From Microbacterium sp. LWO12-1.2 (GTDB lineage: Bacteria > Actinomycetota > Actinomycetes > Actinomycetales > Microbacteriaceae): a stretch of DNA of 64,000 nucleotides. Below, one piece after another: positions 32,567 to 41,243 of the stretch (position 1 is the stretch's first letter; each line of letters starts with the position of its first letter). The notes under the pieces were generated by a model that ran no database searches, was not told the DNA's origin, and worked only from the letters and a program-made list of their open reading frames with translations. The position numbers and the translations under genes were made by a program. Where the stretch lies: NCBI RefSeq assembly GCF_040675875.1, contig NZ_JBEGII010000001.1, positions 1 to 64,000 of the forward strand, in the 5' to 3' direction.

Positions 32567-33426
32567 TGGGTGACGGGGTGAGGAACGTGGCTGAGAGCAT
32601 GCTGGTGGGAGTGACCGACGCCGTCGCCTCGCGTCGTGCGATCGAGTGGGCGTGCCGGCGGGCCGAGGAACGCGGCAGCAGGATCGAGCTCATCTCGATC
32701 GTCGGCGGCGCGGTGGGCGCGGTCGGTGAGGGCGCCGTCGTGGCGGAGGCGCTCGCCCTGACCGAGGCGATGCTGGAGCGGGAAGCCGAGCGTGCGCGGG
32801 CGCGGGGACTGCATGTCGAGGTCCGCCTCGCACGGGGGAATCCCGTCGACGAACTCGTGGACGCCTCGATGGTGTTCGATCTCCTCGTGATCGGGAGCGA
32901 CTATCGCGGTCCGCAGAGTGGCCCGCGACGGGGTCCGCATGGCGTTCGGATCGTCGCCGCGGCCCACTGTCCGGTCGCGGTGATCCCCGACATCGATCTC
33001 GACGGTCGGCAGGGTGTGCTCGTGGGCGTCGATGGGTCACCGTTCTCGGCGAAGGCGATCGAGTTCGCCGCTGCGGAGGCCGCGGGCATCGGTGATCCGC
33101 TCACGCTGGTGCATGCCTGGACCACGGTGCCCCTGCCGCTGGCGATGCATGCCTACCCCGCAGGCTATCTGGCGGGCATGCAGAAGCTCGGCGAGGAGAT
33201 GGTCGCCGAGGCTCGATCCGGCATCGTCGAGCGCCACCCCGATCTGGAGGTGCGCGGAATCGTGGAACGAGGACACCCCGGCGTCGTTCTCGGGAGGCTC
33301 TCCGCCGAGGCGCGGACCACTGTGGTCGGGTCGCATGGGCGTGGACCCCTTGCCCGACTCCTGCTGGGGTCCACCAGCCACGAGGTGCTGTCGTGGCCGG
33401 TGAGTGCGACGATCGTCGTGCGTTAG
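32566..33426 (+). CDS. Universal stress protein, two-domain
   Basis: A 286-residue tandem Usp. The N-terminal half (MLVGVTDAVASRRAIEWACR) has a degenerate nucleotide loop. The C-terminal half (GVLVGVDGSPFSAKAIEFAA, VVGSHGRGPLARLLLGSTSHEVL) keeps the GxxGx9GS ATP motif. It is comparable with Rv2623, a DosR-controlled ATP-binding Usp. It is translationally coupled to the flavodoxin gene. Confidence 0.9.
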   Translation: MGDGVRNVAESMLVGVTDAVASRRAIEWACRRAEERGSRIELISIVGGAVGAVGEGAVVAEALALTEAMLEREAERARARGLHVEVRLARGNPVDELVDASMVFDLLVIGSDYRGPQSGPRRGPHGVRIVAAAHCPVAVIPDIDLDGRQGVLVGVDGSPFSAKAIEFAAAEAAGIGDPLTLVHAWTTVPLPLAMHAYPAGYLAGMQKLGEEMVAEARSGIVERHPDLEVRGIVERGHPGVVLGRLSAEARTTVVGSHGRGPLARLLLGSTSHEVLSWPVSATIVVR

Positions 33427-33492
33427 CCATCAGCTGCCGGCGTTCGCTCCGCGTGGCCAGGCAGGGTCCGGCGGCATCGCCTCTCACCTGGA

Positions 33493-33506
33493 GGGACTTT
33501 CGGCCC
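33493..33506 (+). promoter_or_regulatory. DosR-like box before the alcohol dehydrogenase
   Basis: GGGACTTTCGGCCC, whose reverse reads GGGCCGAAAGTCCC, is the closest of the set to the mycobacterial consensus half-site GGGACT. It is 105 bp upstream of the gene, farther than the other boxes. Confidence 0.55.
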
Positions 33507-33610
33507 TCGTATGCAGGTGCACGGGGAGGCAGAGTCAGTTCAGTGGTGAGGCGGTCCGCGTGCCCCTCCACGGTGAACTTCCCCTCGCGCGGTCATCGAA
33601 GGAGTCTGTT

Positions 33611-34621
33611 GTGAAAGCTGCTGTCGTCACCTCGTTCACGTCACCGCTGGAAGTCACCCAGCGGGAAGTACCGGCGCCAGGACCGGGGGAGGTCCTCGTC
33701 CGGCTCGAGACCTGTGGGCTCTGCCACACCGACATCCATGCCGCCCGCGGCGACTGGCCAGTCAAGCCGCTCCCGCCGTTCGTGCCGGGACATGAGGGCG
33801 TCGGGATCATCGAGGAGCTGGGCGACGGAGTCACCACGCGCGCACTCGGCGAGCGGGTGGCGATCCCGTGGCTCGGATACGCCTGCGGCGAGTGCCGCTA
33901 CTGCATCGACGGGCGGGAGACCCTCTGCGAGCAGCAACGTAACAGCGGATACTCGGTCGATGGTGCGTTCGCCGAGTATGCCGTCGCGGCAGCGCGCTTC
34001 GTCGTTCCGGTGCCCCAGGGGGTCTCCTCACTCGATGCTGCCCCGCTCACCTGCGCAGGCGTCACCACCTACAAAGCGTTGAAGGTCGCCCAGATCGTGC
34101 CGACAGAGCGCGTCGCCGTGTTCGGGATCGGCGGACTCGGACACCTCGCGGTGCAGTACGGACGGATCATGGGCGGGTCGGTCATCGCCGTGGATGTGGA
34201 GGACGCGAAGCTCGACCTTGCGCGGGAACTCGGTGCTGAGCATGGTGTGAACGCGGCGAAGGTCGATCCCGTCGCCGCGATCCGCGATCTCGGCGGGGCA
34301 GACGTGGCGCTCGTGCTCGCCGCATCCCCCCGCGTGTTCGAGCAGGCGTTCGCGTCGCTCAACCGCGGAGGTCGACTGATCTGCGTGGCCCTGCCCGCGG
34401 ACGAGAAGATGACGGTGTCGATCTTCGAGACGGTGCTCAAGGGCATCTCGATCATCGGGTCGATCGTCGGCACCCGGCAGGATCTCGCCGAGGTGTTCGC
34501 GCTTCACGCGGCAGGGCGCACCAGGATCATCGCCGAGTCCCGGCAGTTGGAGCAGGTCAACGACGCCATCGTCGAAGTCCTCTCCGGCAAAGTGCTGGCC
34601 CGCCTCGTCTTCGAATACTGA
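33611..34621 (+). CDS. Zinc-dependent alcohol dehydrogenase
   Basis: A 336-residue medium-chain dehydrogenase from GTG 33611, preceded by AAGGAG; the longer open frame upstream is non-coding. Catalytic zinc ligands are in CGLCHTDIHAA and GHEGVGIIEE. The structural zinc cysteines are in CGECRYCIDGRETLC. The NAD fold has VFGIGGLGHLAVQYG. The sequence type is AdhP-like, reducing aldehydes or oxidising primary alcohols with NAD(H). Placement at the end of the dormancy-like island suggests a fermentative role under low oxygen. Confidence 0.93.
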   Translation: MKAAVVTSFTSPLEVTQREVPAPGPGEVLVRLETCGLCHTDIHAARGDWPVKPLPPFVPGHEGVGIIEELGDGVTTRALGERVAIPWLGYACGECRYCIDGRETLCEQQRNSGYSVDGAFAEYAVAAARFVVPVPQGVSSLDAAPLTCAGVTTYKALKVAQIVPTERVAVFGIGGLGHLAVQYGRIMGGSVIAVDVEDAKLDLARELGAEHGVNAAKVDPVAAIRDLGGADVALVLAASPRVFEQAFASLNRGGRLICVALPADEKMTVSIFETVLKGISIIGSIVGTRQDLAEVFALHAAGRTRIIAESRQLEQVNDAIVEVLSGKVLARLVFEY

Positions 34622-34632
34622 GAGGCATCACG

Positions 34633-34662
34633 GATGTCTTCCCCGTGTGTCGGGAAGACATC
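34633..34662 (+). terminator. Terminator after the alcohol dehydrogenase
   Basis: GATGTCTTCCC and GGGAAGACATC form a perfect 11-bp stem with an 8-base loop, twelve bases after the stop. No long T-run follows, as is common in actinobacteria. Confidence 0.75.
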
Positions 34663-34680
34663 TGTACGGGGAGCGAACCG

Positions 34681-35187
34681 CTATCCGTGGGCCAGTACCT
34701 GCAGCCCGATCACGGCCAACCCGAGTGCGGCCTCGGCGCCGAGCGCGATGAGTCGCTGGAACCAGGTCAGCGGGATGCGCCGCACCGCGACCCACCCGAT
34801 CACGATCAGGGAGGCGAGCAGGGCGATCGCGCTCGCGCGCAGGGCCGCCTCGGTGCTCCACACATCGAGCGCGGCGACGCCGAGGAAGATGAAAGGCAGC
34901 ACCACAGTGCTCAGCGCCCCGAAACTCGTCCCGACGGCATGGCGCAGCTCGGCGCGGGTGAACAGGCGCCCGTGCACCACCAGATGCGAGACGAGATCAG
35001 CGGTGAACACCGCGAGCAGGGTGCCGAGCACTGTGACGATCAGGGTCGCGGCGGACTCTCCGGCAGTCGGGTGACCGTGACTGGAGAGGGTGATCACGAC
35101 CGCGAGTGCGGCGAAGGTGAGGTAGATCCGCTCCTTCAGGTGCGCAGCGCGCGCGGCTCGTTCGGCGTCGTCGATCTCGTGAGCCAT
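34681..35187 (-). CDS. Multi-span membrane protein of unknown function
   Basis: A 168-residue protein from ATG 35187, preceded by GGAG. After a charged N-terminal helix (EIDDAERAARAAHLKERIYL) there are four to five hydrophobic segments, among them TFAALAVVITLSSHG, LIVTVLGTLLAVFTADLVSH and the closing ALGLAVIGLQVLAHG. A HLVVHGR motif follows the second helix. I do not recognise the family. It converges on the alcohol dehydrogenase and is divergent from terC. Confidence 0.65.
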   Translation of the reverse strand: MAHEIDDAERAARAAHLKERIYLTFAALAVVITLSSHGHPTAGESAATLIVTVLGTLLAVFTADLVSHLVVHGRLFTRAELRHAVGTSFGALSTVVLPFIFLGVAALDVWSTEAALRASAIALLASLIVIGWVAVRRIPLTWFQRLIALGAEAALGLAVIGLQVLAHG

Positions 35188-35284
35188 GTCGGTCTCCGCT
35201 CTGTGGGGGCGGATCCAGCGTAGGCGGCCGGCGAGCCCGTTCCCGGCCAACCGTCAGAGAGCACCCGCGATCACCCCTTAGACT

Positions 35285-35360
35285 GGGGGGACCAAGGGGA
35301 GTACTCCGACACGGTGGGTTCGTCATTACGGATGCAATCGCATCCCGGTTCACCGGTTCC
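35285..35360 (+). ncRNA. Candidate yybP-ykoY (manganese) riboswitch
   Basis: The leader of the TerC gene contains AAGGGGAGTACTCC, matching the invariant GGGGAGUA of the yybP-ykoY class. It is followed by GTTCGTCATTACGGATGC, similar to the second conserved loop, and a short ACCGG/CCGGT hairpin before the start. This Mn2+-sensing class commonly precedes TerC/Alx genes. Exact helix boundaries were not computed. Confidence 0.55.
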
Positions 35361-35371
35361 TGATCTCAGGA

Positions 35372-36445
35372 ATGGAGAAGACTTTGGCGCTGCTTTCTGC
35401 TACGCCGACTCTGGAGCTTCTCTTGGAAATCACCCCCCTCATCTGGGTCATCACGATCGCCGTCACGATCGCGTTCTTCGTCTATGAGTTCTTCGCGCAC
35501 GTGCGCACGCCTCACGAGCCGACCGTCGCCGAGTCCGCGCGGTGGTCGATCTTCTACATCAGCCTCGCGCTGCTGTTCGGTGTCGGCATCGGCGTCTTCT
35601 CGGGCTGGACGTTCGGCGGGGAGTACTTCGCCGGGTATCTGACCGAGAAGGCACTGTCGATCGATAACCTCTTCGTGTTCCTGATCGTGATGACCGGGTT
35701 CGCGGTACCGAAGATCTATCAGCAGAAGGTGCTGATGATCGGCATCGTGATCGCGCTGATCCTCCGCGGAATCTTCATCGCGGTCGGCGCGACGCTGATC
35801 GAGAACTTCTCCTGGATCTTCTACCTGTTCGGTGCGCTGCTCCTCGTTCTCGCCTACCGTCAGGCCTTCAGCAGCCACGAGAGCGACCCCGCCAACGGAC
35901 GCTTCATGACCTTCGTCCGCCGCCACCTTCCCGTGAGTGACGAGTACAACAAGGATCGCCTGACGGTGGTCAAGAACGGCAAGCGCTTCGTCACCCCGAT
36001 GCTCCTCACGATCATCGCGATCGGCTTCATCGACCTCGTGTTCGCGGTCGACTCGATCCCCGCGATCTACGGTCTGACCGACGAGGCGTACATCGTGTTC
36101 ACCGCGAACGCCTTCGCGCTCATGGGTCTGCGTCAGCTGTACTTCCTGATCGGCGGTCTCCTGGAGCGCCTCGTGTACCTCGCGCAGGGCCTCGCCGTCA
36201 TCCTCGCCTTCATCGGCGTCAAGCTCGTGTTCCACGCCCTGCACGTCAACGAGCTGCCGTTCATCAACGGCGGAGAGCCGGTGCTCTGGGCGCCCGAGAT
36301 CCCCATCTGGTTCTCGCTGCTCTTCATCGGTGCGACCATCGCCGTCGCCACCGTCGCCAGCCTCATGAAGACGCGTCGTACTCCCACTTCCGTCTCCTCG
36401 CACACCGACACCATCGACACGCCCACCAACAAGGAGCACTCTTGA
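35372..36445 (+). CDS. TerC/Alx family integral membrane protein
   Basis: About 357 residues. An in-frame TTG at 35384 has the better placed GGAG site and may be the true start. Nine or so membrane helices are predicted; the family blocks are YLTEKALSIDNLFVFLIVMT and FIDLVFAVDSIPAIYG, each with the conserved acidic residues. TerC/Alx proteins are linked to manganese export and to loading metal onto exported proteins. The leader resembles a Mn2+ riboswitch, which fits. Confidence 0.92.
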   Translation: MEKTLALLSATPTLELLLEITPLIWVITIAVTIAFFVYEFFAHVRTPHEPTVAESARWSIFYISLALLFGVGIGVFSGWTFGGEYFAGYLTEKALSIDNLFVFLIVMTGFAVPKIYQQKVLMIGIVIALILRGIFIAVGATLIENFSWIFYLFGALLLVLAYRQAFSSHESDPANGRFMTFVRRHLPVSDEYNKDRLTVVKNGKRFVTPMLLTIIAIGFIDLVFAVDSIPAIYGLTDEAYIVFTANAFALMGLRQLYFLIGGLLERLVYLAQGLAVILAFIGVKLVFHALHVNELPFINGGEPVLWAPEIPIWFSLLFIGATIAVATVASLMKTRRTPTSVSSHTDTIDTPTNKEHS

Positions 36446-36486
36446 GCGCGCAGCGCTGTTCTGACTCTTCGGACTCTGACAGTACG

Positions 36487-36510
36487 AGCGTCCGGTTCGT
36501 CCCGGACGCT
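36487..36510 (+). repeat. Hairpin between terC and the CNNM gene
   Basis: AGCGTCCGG and CCGGACGCT form a perfect 9-bp stem with a 6-base loop. It may be a terminator for terC or a processing site within a two-gene transcript. Confidence 0.5.
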
Positions 36511-36539
36511 CACCCCACGACAGACAGGGCTGCCCGCTG

Positions 36540-37826
36540 ATGGGCGACCTGCTCTGGAACATCGCCCTCGTCTTCGCGTTCGTGCTCATCGGTGGTGTCT
36601 TCGCCGCCACTGAGATGGCGCTCGTCACGCTGCGCGAGAGCCAGATCACCGCGATCGGCCAGCGCGGACGCCGCGGTGCGAAAGTCGCGGCCCTCGCTCG
36701 CAACCCCAACACCTTCCTCTCGGCGGTGCAGATCGGTGTGACCGTGGCCGGCTTCGCGTCGGCCGCGTATGGGGCGACCTCGATCGCGCCGTCCGTGGCT
36801 CCGGTCTTCGAATCGTGGGGAATGGCCGCTCCGCTGTCGCTCACCGTCGCGACCCTGGTGCTCACGCTGATCATCGCGTACCTGTCGCTCGTGCTCGGCG
36901 AGCTCGTGCCGAAGCGTCTGGCGATCCAGCGCAACGCGCAGTTCGCGTATGCCGTCGCACCTGCGCTGAACGGCTTCGCCACCGTCATGCGTCCGGTGAT
37001 CTGGCTCCTGTCGGTCTCGACCAACGCGCTCGTGCGCGTACTGGGTGGTGATCCGCATAAGACCGCCGATGAGATGACCGACGAAGAGGTGCGTGAGATC
37101 GTCGCCAGTCATCAGGGTCTTCCGGATGACGAGCGACGGATCCTCGATGACGTGCTGTCTCTGCGCGGGCGGCAGATCAGCGAGGTCATGCGACCTCGTC
37201 CGGAGGTCGTCGCACTCGACGAGACGTTCACGGTCGCTGAGGCGATCGCGCAGGCACGGGAGCTGCCGTTCTCGCGGTACCCCGTCTCGGACAAGTCCAT
37301 CGACGACATCACCGGCTTCGTCCACGTGCGCGACCTGTTCGAGGCTGTCGCTGAAGATCCGACGAAGCCGCTCGCCACGCTGGTGCGCCCCATCCTCTAC
37401 ATCCCGTCGACGGCGCGGGTGCTGCCGACGCTCACGCGCCTGCGGGCAGAGGGCCAGCACATCGCCGTCGTCGTCGACGAGTACGGCGGAACCGACGGGT
37501 TGGTCACGCTCGAGGATCTGGTGGAGGAGGTCGTCGGCGAGATCTTCGATGAGTACGACACGGCTGAGCTGGAAGCTCCGGGCGGAGCACTCGACGGGCG
37601 CCTCAACCTGCAGGACTTCGAAGAGGCGACGGGCATCGAGTTGCCGCGAGGCTCCTCCGACACGATCGCCGGATTCGTGACGGAGCAGCTCGGTCGCCTT
37701 GCCGTGGTCGGCGACACCGTGGAAGTGGAGGGCGCCACCATCCAGGTGGCCGAGCTCGATCGGCGCCGCATCGCTCGCGTGCGGGTGACCGCACATCCTG
37801 ACGGGGACCGACCAGCGGGCGGATGA
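36540..37826 (+). CDS. CNNM/CBS-domain transporter, hemolysin C family
   Basis: A 428-residue protein. The DUF21/CNNM membrane domain with three to four helices (residues 1-190) contains AATEMALVTLRESQI and GVTVAGFASAA. Then comes a CBS pair (VMRPRPEVVALDETFTVAEA, MVRPILYIPSTARVLPTL) and a CorC/HlyC domain with VVDEYGGTDGLVTLEDLVEE. Such proteins are implicated in Mg2+ or other divalent-cation export. Closeness to a TerC gene suggests a common role in metal balance. Confidence 0.92.
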   Translation: MGDLLWNIALVFAFVLIGGVFAATEMALVTLRESQITAIGQRGRRGAKVAALARNPNTFLSAVQIGVTVAGFASAAYGATSIAPSVAPVFESWGMAAPLSLTVATLVLTLIIAYLSLVLGELVPKRLAIQRNAQFAYAVAPALNGFATVMRPVIWLLSVSTNALVRVLGGDPHKTADEMTDEEVREIVASHQGLPDDERRILDDVLSLRGRQISEVMRPRPEVVALDETFTVAEAIAQARELPFSRYPVSDKSIDDITGFVHVRDLFEAVAEDPTKPLATLVRPILYIPSTARVLPTLTRLRAEGQHIAVVVDEYGGTDGLVTLEDLVEEVVGEIFDEYDTAELEAPGGALDGRLNLQDFEEATGIELPRGSSDTIAGFVTEQLGRLAVVGDTVEVEGATIQVAELDRRRIARVRVTAHPDGDRPAGG

Positions 37827-37829
37827 TGC

Positions 37830-38723
37830 TCAGGTGGGGAAGGGCACTCCGGTGATCTTCTCCGCCGCGCTCCACAGGGAGGAGCCGTTCGCGGGCGAGT
37901 GCACCTCGTCCGACACGGTCACGCGCGCGGGCGTGCCGCGGAACTCGAGCGCGCCGCTCGGCCCCCAGTAGTCGCCGCTCACGACATCGGGGCCGGTGGC
38001 CGCGTGCACGATCGGCAGCGCCCCACCGTCCTTGCCCTGCACGACTCCGCGTGTCATCGACGCGAGGGCGCGCAGGATGCCCGGGGTCTCGACGGCTCCG
38101 GGGCGCGGCGGCGTGAGCGGATCGACCGCGTAGCCCGGGTGCGCGCAGACCGCCATGCGAGGGGAATCGGCCCAACGGCGATCGAGTTCGAACGCGAAGG
38201 CCATGAGCGCCGCCTTCGAGCGTCCGTACTGCCGGAGGGAAGACCCCCGCCACGGATCGGAGAGTGTGGCGGGGGCGATCGGTGCGAAGCGGTGGGCGAG
38301 CGAACCGACCGCGACCACGCGGGCATCCTCTGCCAGCGCGTGCGTGAGCTGCGCGATGAGCGCGAAGTGCCCGAGGAAGTTCGTGCCGACCATCAGGTCG
38401 AGCCCATCGCTCGTGCGGGCGTCGCGCTGAGCGGCTTTGACCCCGGCGTTGCAGACGACGGCATCGAGCCGTTCGTCGATACCGGATGCCGCCTCTGCGA
38501 CGCTCGTGAGGGAGCCGAGGTCGAGGGGGAGGATGCCCAGATCGGCTTGCGGCGCCTGCGACCTGACCGCATCCACCGCCAGCCGTGCGCGCTCGGGTGA
38601 TCGGCATCCCAGGATGACACGGGCACCACGCACCGCGAGCTGCTCGACGCACCAGTAGCCGATCCCCGCGTTCGCCCCGGTGACGAGGATCGTGCGGCCG
38701 TGCAGTTCGGCGGAAGCATCCAT
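37830..38723 (-). CDS. Short-chain dehydrogenase/reductase
   Basis: A 297-residue SDR. The cofactor motif is TGANAGIG, NAG is kept as CNAGV, and the catalytic pair is YGRSK after a GSLAH serine. The length and the C-terminal extension are like the retinol-dehydrogenase/protochlorophyllide-reductase-like branch. Substrate unknown. It lies nine bases after the DyP peroxidase gene, so it is probably the last member of the copper-related operon, perhaps by read-through only. Confidence 0.88.
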   Translation of the reverse strand: MDASAELHGRTILVTGANAGIGYWCVEQLAVRGARVILGCRSPERARLAVDAVRSQAPQADLGILPLDLGSLTSVAEAASGIDERLDAVVCNAGVKAAQRDARTSDGLDLMVGTNFLGHFALIAQLTHALAEDARVVAVGSLAHRFAPIAPATLSDPWRGSSLRQYGRSKAALMAFAFELDRRWADSPRMAVCAHPGYAVDPLTPPRPGAVETPGILRALASMTRGVVQGKDGGALPIVHAATGPDVVSGDYWGPSGALEFRGTPARVTVSDEVHSPANGSSLWSAAEKITGVPFPT

Positions 38724-38732
38724 CCCCTCAAC

Positions 38733-39959
38733 CTACGCGAGAAGGGTGTCGCCGATGAAGCCGCCCTCGCGGCAGCCCGGCGGAACGGCGAAGACGGCGG
38801 AGCCGATCGGGGTGGTCCACTCGTTGAGCAGGTCGAGCTCGTCGAGCCGTCGCTGCATCGGGGTGAACTGCCGGTCGACGTCGGCCTGGAACGACACGAA
38901 GAGCAGTCCGGACTCGGAGACGCTGCTTCCGGCTGGGCGCTCGTCGTAGTTGTAGGCGCGTCGGAAGATCTTCTCTCCGTCGTCGCCCCGCGCGCGACGG
39001 ATGTGCGCGAACTGCGGGATGACCGGAAAGCCGATCGCGGTCGTGGCCTCGAAGTCGGGTTCGTCGAACTCCTTCTTCCCGGTCAGAGGAGCGCCGTTCG
39101 CGAGGTTCCGTCCGACCGATGCCTCCCGTCCGCTGCGGTCCAGCCGATCCCACTTGTCGAGGTCCATCCTGATGCGGCGGATCACGGCGCTCGTGCCACC
39201 GGTCAGCCACCCGTCATCCGACCACACCACGGCGTCGAAGTCCTTCGTCCCCGGCTGCGGGTTCGTGGTGCCGTCGACCTGGCCGAACAGGTTGCGCATG
39301 GTGGTGCCGGGCCGTTCCGTGCCGTACGCACGGCGGAAACCGTTCTGACTCCACCGCAGGCTCGCGAAGCTGCGGGTGTCCTTGAGCAGCATGCGCGCCG
39401 CGTGCGCCACAGTCAGCGGATCGTCTCCGGCGATCTGCAGCAGCAGGTCGCCGTCGCTGAACTCGGGCTGGAGCCGGTCGACCGTGAAGGCCGGGAGCGG
39501 CGCGAGCCACGTCGGAGCCGTGCCGGCGGCGCGCGCCACGAGCCCGGGGCCAAAGCCGAAGGTCACGGTCAGTCGCGCCGGGGCCATGGCGAGTTCGGGC
39601 TCCGAATCCGCGAGCGCGGGGACGCCCTGGGTGAGTCGGGCGGCGTCGTCTGTGAGGATGCGCAGCAGCCGGGTGAGACCCTCGCGGTCGGTCGTGTCCA
39701 GGAGATCCAGCCCCAGGAACAGGCCGTGGGCCTGCGCGGGGGTGTCGATCCCGGCCTGATGGATGCCGTAGAACGGGACGGTCTCCTCGCCGTTCATGGG
39801 TGTCGCCGGCGCGGGCGCCGGGGTGTCCTGTCGGTTGAGCGCGTAGTCGACACCGATCGCCGCGGCCGCGCCGACACCGGCGACAGCTCCTCCGAGGAGG
39901 AACTGCCGCCGGGTCGACCCGGTGCGATCGGAGCGCGCGCCCTCAGCGGGCGCCGGCAT
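38733..39959 (-). CDS. Tat-exported DyP-type heme peroxidase
   Basis: A 408-residue peroxidase with a twin-arginine signal (STRRQFLLGGAVAGVGAAAA). The GxxDG motif appears as GQVDGTTNP with catalytic Asp, and the heme-ligand histidine is in IPQFAHIRRARG. The ending is GGFIGDTLLA. It belongs to the EfeB/DtpA type. Its start shares a base with the PCuAC stop. DyP peroxidases co-transcribed with copper chaperones occur in Streptomyces (DtpA), which points to copper-linked oxidative chemistry rather than iron uptake here. Confidence 0.93.
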   Translation of the reverse strand: MPAPAEGARSDRTGSTRRQFLLGGAVAGVGAAAAIGVDYALNRQDTPAPAPATPMNGEETVPFYGIHQAGIDTPAQAHGLFLGLDLLDTTDREGLTRLLRILTDDAARLTQGVPALADSEPELAMAPARLTVTFGFGPGLVARAAGTAPTWLAPLPAFTVDRLQPEFSDGDLLLQIAGDDPLTVAHAARMLLKDTRSFASLRWSQNGFRRAYGTERPGTTMRNLFGQVDGTTNPQPGTKDFDAVVWSDDGWLTGGTSAVIRRIRMDLDKWDRLDRSGREASVGRNLANGAPLTGKKEFDEPDFEATTAIGFPVIPQFAHIRRARGDDGEKIFRRAYNYDERPAGSSVSESGLLFVSFQADVDRQFTPMQRRLDELDLLNEWTTPIGSAVFAVPPGCREGGFIGDTLLA

Positions 39960-40498
39960 CAGTGATCCATGCCCTCGTGCTCGTCGCCGTCCTCGTAGTT
40001 CTCGTTCGCGCCCGAGTAGTCCTTCACCGGGGCCGTGAACTCGTACGTCGAGTCGTCGGAGAATGTCAGGGTGACGGTGACCTCGGCGCCGGCCTGCAGC
40101 GGGGCCGCCAGGTCCATGAGCATGATGTGGCTCGCGCCCGGCTCCAGCACCAGGGTGCCGCCGGCCGGGATCACGAATCCACCCTCGATCTCGCGCATGA
40201 CCATCTCGCCGGCCTCGTTCTCCACGGTCTCGTGCAGCTCGACCATGCTCGACGCGGCGGTCTCGGCGGAGACGACGGTGACGTCATCCGCACCGGTGTT
40301 GGTGAGGGTGCCGAACGCCGCCGACATCCCCTCTTCGGCGGACTTCACCCACGCGTCCTCGATCGTGACCGAATCTCCGGCCGGAGCGGACTCCGACTCC
40401 GCCGGCGCGCTGGTGCCGGCACACCCGGTCAGTGCGAGCAGCGAGACCGCGACCAGCGCGGCGAAGCGAGACAGCGGGTTCAGGGAGGTGTTGTTCAT
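39959..40498 (-). CDS. PCu(A)C-type copper chaperone lipoprotein
   Basis: A 179-residue lipoprotein from ATG 40498 with lipobox LLALTGC (Cys26). The copper motif Hx(n)Mx(21-22)HxM is seen as VELHETVENEAGEMVM followed by ASHIMLM. An acidic, His/Met-bearing tail (NENYEDGDEHEGMDH) ends the protein. It should carry Cu(I) outside the membrane, for example to cytochrome oxidase. It is flanked by copC and the DyP peroxidase in one operon. Confidence 0.93.
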   Translation of the reverse strand: MNNTSLNPLSRFAALVAVSLLALTGCAGTSAPAESESAPAGDSVTIEDAWVKSAEEGMSAAFGTLTNTGADDVTVVSAETAASSMVELHETVENEAGEMVMREIEGGFVIPAGGTLVLEPGASHIMLMDLAAPLQAGAEVTVTLTFSDDSTYEFTAPVKDYSGANENYEDGDEHEGMDH

Positions 40499-40509
40499 GG
40501 GATTACCTT

Positions 40510-41121
40510 TCACAGTTCTCGTTCTGCGGTGCCGTCGTTCTCGGGCGCCGCAGCTGCCGTCCGTGGACGGCGAAGGAATCGATAGAGGGCGAACGCGGCG
40601 ACGGCGATGGCCGCCCCGCCTCCGCCGATGAGCAGCGCGCGAGGCACGCCGCCCGGTTCCTGAGTGGTCTGATCCTCGAGGTCCTCTGCCTGCGCAGCGG
40701 TCTGCCCGCCGGCGCCCTGCAGCGCCATCGGTTCCGCATCGCCGATCGTGAACGGGACGATGCCCGAGATCGGATGCCCGTCTTCCGAGACGACCTGCCA
40801 GCGCACCTGGTAGCCCGCCTCCGGCATGCCCGGATCGACGCCGACGGTCACGGTGTTGCCCGCGACCTCGACATCGTCGCCGGCCCAGTCGCGACCATTC
40901 TCGTCGAGCACGAGGACTACGGCGCCCGTGGCCGAGTCGCCGAGCGTCAGCAGCTCTCCCGAGAACGTCAGGACGATGTTCTCGGGAGCGGTGGCGAGCC
41001 GCTCGTCGACTTGCGGGGTGCTGTGGACCAGGGCGTCGTGGGCGGATGCCGGCAGAGCCGTCGCGAGAACCGCGACCGCCGCCACCGTCACCCCCACCAC
41101 CCATCGGCGGACAGGAGACAT
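40510..41121 (-). CDS. CopC-domain copper resistance protein with membrane anchor
   Basis: A 203-residue protein from ATG 41121. After a signal peptide ending ALPASA, the mature chain begins HDALVHSTP, the N-terminal Cu(II)-binding histidine of CopC. WQVVSEDGHPISGIVPFTI carries the second conserved site. A C-terminal helix (LLIGGGGAAIAVAAFALYRF) anchors it to the membrane. No CopD domain is present. It lies eleven bases before the PCuAC gene. Confidence 0.92.
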   Translation of the reverse strand: MSPVRRWVVGVTVAAVAVLATALPASAHDALVHSTPQVDERLATAPENIVLTFSGELLTLGDSATGAVVLVLDENGRDWAGDDVEVAGNTVTVGVDPGMPEAGYQVRWQVVSEDGHPISGIVPFTIGDAEPMALQGAGGQTAAQAEDLEDQTTQEPGGVPRALLIGGGGAAIAVAAFALYRFLRRPRTAAAAPENDGTAEREL

Positions 41122-41243
41122 GATGAAGGACCTCTCGACAGGCGTCGTCGAGCGACGCCGCACGTGCGTTCGGAGCGCTCGCGCGGAGGAGTCTCCGGGC
41201 GGGCGCGGATCACCACCCGGTCAGGACAGCCGGGGGGTGTGGA

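Noticed and set aside
39959..41104. N-terminal extension of the PCuAC frame
   Set aside because: The added residues overlap copC and are its shadow; the lipoprotein start at 40498 has signal peptide and lipobox.
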